Part shown: piece by piece, positions 58,571-64,000 of the stretch | Layout of the letters: every line of letters starts with the position of its first letter | Position numbering within the stretch: position 1 is the stretch's first letter | Assembly (NCBI GenBank): GCA_046352935.1 | Contig: JAXMGR010000007.1 | Span: 124,001-188,000, forward strand | Reading direction: 5' to 3' | Length of the DNA: 64,000 nucleotides | Origin: CAYWMY01 sp046352935 | GTDB taxonomy: Bacteria > Pseudomonadota > Gammaproteobacteria > Steroidobacterales > Steroidobacteraceae | The notes under the pieces: generated by a model | Told to the model about the DNA's origin: nothing | The model's input: the letters and a program-made list of their open reading frames with translations, nothing else | Databases searched by the model: none | Made by a program: the position numbers and the translations under genes

Positions 58571-60719
58571 TCACCGCACGGTGAACAGCACCTGATCGAC
58601 GGCGCGTCCTGAAGCGTCGACGAGTGCGAGGCGATGCGGTCCCGGGCGCGGTGGCCACAGCACCGTGGCCCGGGCTTCGCCAAGCCACTGATTGTCGAGC
58701 CGTAACCGAAGGCCCTGTGCGGCACCGCTCGCCCGGATCGCCACGCGCTGCAGTCCCATCGGAATATCCGGATCGAGCGCGATGACGGTCGCGTTCGCCG
58801 GGCTCGCGATGCGGGCGATTGCGTCTCCGGGCCCCGCGGCGGTCACGGTCGATTGCGCGGTGCCGTCGAGGAACCACTCGCGCCGCGGCCCTTCGACGGC
58901 GGGCGCAAACGCTGTGAGCGTTGCGCTGACACCCGGCGGCGGGCGCGGCGGGGTGACGACGAGACCGCGATGCAGCGCGGCCATGAGCTCGGCCCAGACC
59001 GGTGCCGCACCCGTGACGCCGCTCACGTCGTGCATCGAGTCGCCCTCGAAGTTGCCGACCCAGACCGCGACCGTGTAGCGCGGCGAGAAGCCGAGGCACC
59101 AGTTGTCGCGCATGTCCTTGCTGGTGCCGGTCTTGACCGCACTCCAGAAGGCCGTGTCGAGATGACTGCCCGGACCGAAGGTCGCGGCGCGTGCGGCCGG
59201 ATCCGCGAGGATGTCGGCGATGACGAAGCTCGCGTCCGCGCGCAGCACGCGCCGCTCCGGCGCACGAGGCTCGTCGCGTCGAAGACGCAGCGGCGAGAAC
59301 AGGCCGCCGCGCGCCAGCGTGCGCCAGGCCTGCGCCTGCTCCCAGAGGCTCACCTCCGCAGAGCCCAGCGCGAGCGAGAAGCCGTAGTAGTCACCGGGCC
59401 TCGAGATTCCCGTGAAACCCAGATCGAACAGGCGGTCGCGGAATGCATCGACGCCCGTCAGCACCAGCGCGCGCACGGCCGGCACGTTCAGAGAATTGCC
59501 GAGCGCGCTGCGCACGCTCACGAGTCCCTTGAAGTCGCGATCGTAGTTCTGCGGGATGTAGAGCCCGCTCGCGGTGTCGAGGTTGACGGGCGAGTCGTCG
59601 AGGAGCGACGCGGCCGTCAGGTAGCGGTGCTCCAGCGCGAGACCGTACAGGAAGGGCTTCAGCGTCGAGCCGGCCTGGCGTCGCGCGCGGATGCCGTCGA
59701 CCAGGGCGGCGCGCGAGCTCGCGCGGGCCGAGGCAACGTAGGCGAGCACGTCGCCGGTCGTCGTGTCGGCGACGAGCACGGCGCCGTCGCGCACGTTGCG
59801 CGCCGTGAGCTGCGACAGGTGGCTCGCGAGGACTTCGCCCGCGAGCGCCTGCAGGCGGGCATCGAGCGTCGTGGTCACGCGCGCACCGGGTTCTGTGAGC
59901 AGCGCCTGCGCGAGCTGCGGAGCGAGGTGCGGAACCGCGGGGGCCGGCCGGCGGCGGGCGAGCAGCTCACGCGTCGTGGCGTCGATCGCGGCGCAGCCGG
60001 CCGCGGGTGCCGCGGGCCGGGCAAGCGCGAGCGCCGCGCGCAGGCCCGCGCCGCGATACGGTGGGCATCGGCGCCGGGTGCGGGCAGCAGTGCGGCCAGC
60101 ACGAGGCTCTCTGCGCCATCGAGCCCCGCCGGCGTCTTCCCCGCGAGTTCCAGAGCTGCTGCGCCGATGCCGGCGAGCTCACCGCGGAAGCCCAGCAGGT
60201 TCAGGTAGGCCTCCAGGATCTGCGGCTTCGTCCAGCGCGCCTCGAGACCGCGTGCGGTGCGCATCTGCCCGATCTTGCGCCACCACGCCGGGCCGGTCGC
60301 CGCAGGCGCGAGGCTCGGCGGGCAGCAGTTCGGCGAGCTGCATGGTGATGGTGCTCGCGCCGCGGCGGCGGTCGCGCAACCACGTGTCGCGCAGCGCCGC
60401 GGCGACGCCGCGCCAGTCCACGCCGGCGTGCTGCCAGAAGCGCCGGTCCTCGCCCGCGACGACGGCCTCGACGAGCGCCGGCGAAATGTCGTCGAGCGCG
60501 TACCCACTGCAGCCGGCGGGCCTCGAAGTCGACGCGCCGCTGATCGATCACGACGCCGTGGCGGTCGAGCAGCCAGGCGTCCGAAGGGCGCCAGGCGGCG
60601 CGCACTTCGGCGAACGAGGGCGCGGCCGGCGGCCAGGCGAGCCACGCTGCGGCGAGGGCCAGCAGGATCGAGACGATCGCGAGGGCAAGACGCGATGGGC
60701 GGCGACGGTCGGGGAGCAT
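58571..60719 (-). pseudogene. pbpC: Penicillin-binding protein 1C, frameshifted
   Basis: ATG 60719 starts a membrane anchor (LALAIVSILLALAAAWLAW). The transglycosylase domain is split among frames: LDDISPALVEAVVAGEDRRFW and GASTITMQLAELL in a second, then TKPQILEAYLNLLGFRGELAG in a third. From about 60000 the second frame resumes with the transpeptidase (RRQAGSTLKPFLYGLALE, the SxxK motif; GNSLNVPAVRAL, the SxN motif; VKTGTSKDMRDN, the KTG motif) and the C-terminal PBP1C-specific domain. Three indels disrupt about 715 codons. It would polymerise and cross-link peptidoglycan. Confidence 0.78.
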
Positions 60720-60940
60720 GCCGATAGCGTGCGACCTGCGGCGGCCGCGATCAACCACAGCGAGTCCACGCGGGTCCACAGCGGGTCCGGCATCGAATCT
60801 GCCTCGACAGGTTCTGTCGCGACCGTGTCGGAGCCTGTCGCTGTGCGGGCGGACCGGGGAGGACTCCGGTCATCTCGGGCGGGGCGGATGTGCCCGCCAC
60901 GGCGCGCGGGACCGTCCGGCTTCAGCACAGGGATCGTCAC

Positions 60941-61057
60941 ATGAACGAGAAGGGAATCATCCGGGAGTGGTGCGAGTGGTGGGTGGCCCTGCGGCGCTGG
61001 CAGCGCTGGGGACCGGCAATCGTCGTCGTGCTTCTGTGGCTGTTGATCGCCATGTAA
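60941..61057 (+). CDS. Possible 38-residue membrane peptide
   Basis: The frame reads REWCEWWVALRRWQRWGPAI and then VVVLLWLLIAM. A Trp-rich amphipathic start precedes one hydrophobic segment of 14-15 residues. No good ribosome site is seen. It could be a real small membrane protein or chance coding in a 580-bp gap between pbpC and the RTX gene. Confidence 0.35.
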   Translation: MNEKGIIREWCEWWVALRRWQRWGPAIVVVLLWLLIAM

Positions 61058-61297
61058 GGCTTTGGACTAAGCCGACGCATTACTGTCACATCGCGGAGGA
61101 CTTCCTTGGCCACATGAGCCTCCGGGATGACGTCGCGTTGGCTGAGTGCGTTGCGCCGCGCGACAGGTCCTGTGGCGTGGGACGTCAACACTGGCTGCGG
61201 CCGCGGAGCGGCTCGTGGTAACTACGTATCCCGGTGCGAGGCGGCGGCCTCTATCAACGGAAGTCACAGGGGATGCACAAGCGCCGGGGGACAGGTC

Positions 61298-64000
61298 ATG
61301 GCCACGATCACAGGGACGAACAACGCCGAGACACTGACGGGGACGGCGAACGCGGATGTCATCAGCGCACTCGGCGGCGATGACACCGTCAACGCGCAGG
61401 GCGGTGCCGACGAGATCCACGGCGGCGACGGTCGCGACACGCTGAACGGCGGCGACGGCGACGACACGCTCTACGGTGATAGCGACAAGGACACGCTGCG
61501 CGGCGACGCCGGCAACGACACGTTGATCGGTGGCCTGGGTCAGGACCGTCTGCAGGGAGGTGCGGGGAACGACACGTTCGTTTTTCGCGCGGTGCCGGAT
61601 TCGACGATCGCCGAGCAGGATTTCATCCTCGACTTCACGCAGGGACAGGACAGGATCGATCTGTCGGCGCTGCTCCAGGAAACGGATCTCGTGTGGGGCG
61701 GGACGACGGCGACGCCACGAGGGGCGTGGTACGGCACGATCGGTGGCAACACGATTGTCTACTTCGACCTCAACGCGGACACGACGGCCGATGCCCGGAT
61801 TCAGGTCAACGGCCTGTTCGCGCTGACGGCTGCTGATTTCGTTGGTGTGATCGAACACGGCGGGAGCGGAAATCCGCCGCTACCGGACGACGATTGGGCC
61901 GTGGTGTCTGAAGACGGCATTCTGACCACGATCGACAATGTGCTCAACAACGATTCGGGCGCAGAACTCACCGTCACGGCCGTGCGTTTCGGCGCGACCG
62001 GCGGTGTACTCGGCAGCGCCCTCGCCGGCAACTTCGGCTCGTTGACGCTGAACGCGAACGGCAGCTACAGCTACACGCTCAACAACGCTGCCGCGAATGT
62101 ACAGGGCCTCACGGCCGGCCCGGGTGGGTCCGACGTCTTCACCTACACGGCGAGCAACGCCGGCGGCAATGTCGAGGCGACGCTGACGGTCATGGTCTTC
62201 GGCGCCAACGATACTGCGAGCATCGCCGGCACCAGTACCGGCAGCGTCACCGAGGATGCCACGCTCTCGGCGACCGGCACGCTCATCGCGACCGACGCGG
62301 ATGCCGGGCAGTCCGCGTTCCGCGCGCAGAGCAACGCCGTCGGCACTTACGGCACGTTCAGCATCGCCACCTCCGGCGCCTGGACCTATACGCTCGACAA
62401 CGCCGCCGCGAACGTGCAGGCGCTGAACGGCGGCCAGATCGTCACCGATACATTCGCAGCCACGAGCCAGGACGGCAGCGCGAACCGCGATGTCGTCGTG
62501 ACCGTCAACGGCGCCAACGAGGTCAGCTTCAACGTCATCAACGGCACCAGCAACGGCGAGACGATCAACGGCACGGCGGGCGCGGACCTCGTCAACGCAC
62601 TCGCTGGTGCGGACACCGTGAACGCGCTGGGCGGCGCGGATGAAGTGCACGGCGGCAACGACCGCGACAACCTCTACGGTGGCGACGGCGACGACACACT
62701 CCTCGGCGAGGGCGACAAGGACTTCCTGTACGGCGAGGCGGGCAACGACACACTGATCGGGGGGCCGAGTTCGGACCGCATGAACGGCGGGCCGGGCAAT
62801 GACCTGTTCGTCATCCTCGCGGCGAGTGATTCGACACTCACCGAGCAGGACGTCATCCAGGACTTCGTGCAGGGCCAGGACAGGATCGATCTCGCCGCGA
62901 TCCTCGGCGCGACGGATCTCCTCTGGGGCGGCACGACGCCGACGCCCTACGGCGCGTGGTACGGCCCGGTCAACACGACCACGCAGGTCTACGTCGATCT
63001 GAACGGCGACACGACCGCGGACTTCCGCGTGCAGGCGAACGGCAGCTATGCGTTCACGACAGCGGACTTCCTCGGGGTGGCGTCCTCGGGCGGCGGGGGT
63101 ACAGGGCCGGGCGGTGTGAACGATGCCGCCGCGGCTTCGGAAGACAACGTGCTCGCCGCATCCGGCAACGTGCTCACGAACGACTCCGGATCGGGCCTTG
63201 CCGTCACCGGCATCCGCTTCGGCGGAACGAGCGGCACGGTCGGCAGCGCTCTCGCCGGCAGCTATGGCGCGCTCACGCTGAACGCGAACGGCACATACAG
63301 CTACGCGCTCGACAACGCGGCCGCCAACGTGCAGGGCCTCGCGGCTGGACAGACGGTGCAGGACGCGTTCACCTACACGGTGAGCAACCCGGGCGGCAGC
63401 GCCGAGGCGACCCTCACCGTCACGATCACGGGCGCCAACGACACCGCGAGCCTCGGCGGTCCGAACACGGGCAGCGTCACCGAGGACGCCACGCTCACGG
63501 CGACCGGTACGCTCTCCATCACCGACGCCGACGCCGGCCAGGCGCAGTTCCAGACGCAGAGCAACTTTGGGGGCACCTACGGCTCGTTCAGCCTCGCCGC
63601 CGGCGGCGGCTGGACCTACGCCCTGAACAACAGCGCCGCCAGCGTGCAGGCGCTGAACAGCGGCCAGAGCGTCACCGACGCGTTCACCGCCACGAGCCAG
63701 GACGGCAGCGCGACCCGCACTGTCACGATCACCGTGAACGGCGCCAACGAGTTGTTCAACGTCATCAACGGCACCAACAATGGCGAGACGATCAACGGTA
63801 CGGCTGCGGCCGACCGCATCAATGCACTCGCCGGCGTGGACACGGTGAACGCCCTGGGCGGCGCGGACGAGGTGCATGGTGGCGCCGGCAACGACACGGT
63901 CTATGGCGGCGCCGGCAACGACACGCTCTACGGCGAAGGTGACAAGGATTTCCTGTACGGCGAGGCGGGCGACGACCGGCTCATCGGCGGACCCGGCCAG
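61298..64000 (+). CDS. Giant RTX/VCBS repeat protein, 5' part
   Basis: The frame is open from ATG 61298 to the window edge (901 codons, no stop). It starts with RTX nonapeptides (NGGDGDDTLYGD, GDAGNDTLIGG), an RTX-associated segment (DFTQGQDRIDLSALL), then two VCBS-type domains (GSLTLNANGSYSYTL, then GTFSIATSGAWTYTLDN, each ending in a GANDTA or NGANE motif). The whole block then repeats from about 62530 and begins a third time near 63760. There is no Sec signal peptide, so type I secretion with a C-terminal signal is expected. Calcium would fold it outside the cell; adhesion or biofilm roles are usual. Confidence 0.88.
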   Translation, partial: MATITGTNNAETLTGTANADVISALGGDDTVNAQGGADEIHGGDGRDTLNGGDGDDTLYGDSDKDTLRGDAGNDTLIGGLGQDRLQGGAGNDTFVFRAVPDSTIAEQDFILDFTQGQDRIDLSALLQETDLVWGGTTATPRGAWYGTIGGNTIVYFDLNADTTADARIQVNGLFALTAADFVGVIEHGGSGNPPLPDDDWAVVSEDGILTTIDNVLNNDSGAELTVTAVRFGATGGVLGSALAGNFGSLTLNANGSYSYTLNNAAANVQGLTAGPGGSDVFTYTASNAGGNVEATLTVMVFGANDTASIAGTSTGSVTEDATLSATGTLIATDADAGQSAFRAQSNAVGTYGTFSIATSGAWTYTLDNAAANVQALNGGQIVTDTFAATSQDGSANRDVVVTVNGANEVSFNVINGTSNGETINGTAGADLVNALAGADTVNALGGADEVHGGNDRDNLYGGDGDDTLLGEGDKDFLYGEAGNDTLIGGPSSDRMNGGPGNDLFVILAASDSTLTEQDVIQDFVQGQDRIDLAAILGATDLLWGGTTPTPYGAWYGPVNTTTQVYVDLNGDTTADFRVQANGSYAFTTADFLGVASSGGGGTGPGGVNDAAAASEDNVLAASGNVLTNDSGSGLAVTGIRFGGTSGTVGSALAGSYGALTLNANGTYSYALDNAAANVQGLAAGQTVQDAFTYTVSNPGGSAEATLTVTITGANDTASLGGPNTGSVTEDATLTATGTLSITDADAGQAQFQTQSNFGGTYGSFSLAAGGGWTYALNNSAASVQALNSGQSVTDAFTATSQDGSATRTVTITVNGANELFNVINGTNNGETINGTAAADRINALAGVDTVNALGGADEVHGGAGNDTVYGGAGNDTLYGEGDKDFLYGEAGDDRLIGGPGQ
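62530..64000 (+). repeat. Large tandem repeat inside the RTX/VCBS gene
   Basis: The unit starting FNVINGTSNGETINGT at about 62530 recurs as FNVINGTNNGETINGT at about 63755, a spacing near 1.23 kb. A divergent first copy begins at the start codon. Each unit holds an RTX block, a linker with WGGTT-P-x-G-A-W-Y-G, and two VCBS domains. Such repeats commonly collapse or expand in assemblies. Confidence 0.75.

Noticed and set aside
61880..63877. 665-codon antisense frame over the RTX/VCBS gene
   Set aside because: A by-product of GGC/GAC-rich repeats; the sense frame has clear repeated domains and continues to the window edge.

Overview
The window looks like chromosome of a high-G+C gammaproteobacterium. 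The block murJ / rpsT / ribF / ileS / lspA / ispH next to a fimT-pilV-pilW-pilX-pilY1-pilE cluster is the gene order known from Pseudomonas and relatives. Codon use is strongly G/C at third positions, which also creates many long meaningless antisense frames. I cannot name the genus.

Region 1 (1-4.4 kb) is the distal end of an integron gene-cassette array: five attC-type sites, cassette ORFs all on the + strand, and no integrase in view (it should lie to the left). Cassettes carry a PH-domain-like protein, VOC proteins, and two toxin-antitoxin pairs that are all frameshifted or interrupted. One attC is split by a 1.4-kb IS110/IS1111-type element whose 3' non-coding end is a candidate guide (bridge/seek) RNA and carries a 9-nt match to the attC target. 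Region 2 (4.6-9.8 kb) is a worn accessory zone with two HisKA_3 sensor kinases, a VOC protein, an SDR remnant and a response-regulator remnant. Region 3 (9.9-13.1 kb, minus) is a gnd-zwf-pgl oxidative pentose-phosphate operon. Region 4 (13.2-16.7 kb, plus) is a bufferin (BufA1-BufB-BufC-DoxX) copper-related operon followed by an ECF sigma factor and a zf-HC2 anti-sigma. Region 5 (16.8-23.6 kb) holds small enzymes, an EF-hand protein, two GAF-type sensor kinases with one NarL-type regulator, and rraA.

Region 6 (24.0-37.1 kb) is the metabolic centrepiece: a clade II (Sec-exported) nitrous-oxide reductase island. It runs nosZ, two cytochromes c, nosB, nosD, nosG, nosH, nosF, nosL, nosY, then a UbiA/MenA-type prenyltransferase, an unknown periplasmic protein, SCO1, a TlpA-like thioredoxin and a third cytochrome c, most with overlapping or near-touching ends. 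Together these can reduce N2O to N2, assemble the CuZ and CuA sites, and carry electrons from the quinone pool to NosZ.

Region 7 (37.2-47.0 kb) is core housekeeping: ferritin-like protein, rpsT, murJ, MOSC and RidA proteins, and ribF-ileS-lspA-ispH. Region 8 (47.0-52.9 kb, minus) is the minor-pilin/PilY1 cluster, in which four of six genes are frameshifted. Region 9 (53.0-60.7 kb) has a Fur-family regulator, tRNA-Thr(CGU), an SDR, an LpxL-like acyltransferase with a ferric-reductase-like flavocytochrome and a small cytochrome c, a DUF4382 lipoprotein, and a frameshifted pbpC. Region 10 (61.3 kb to the end) is the start of a giant RTX/VCBS repeat protein that runs off the window.

The frameshifts are concentrated in the integron, pilus and pbpC regions, while the nos island and housekeeping genes are intact. 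Either these dispensable regions are decaying or the assembly has local indel errors; the sequence alone does not decide this.
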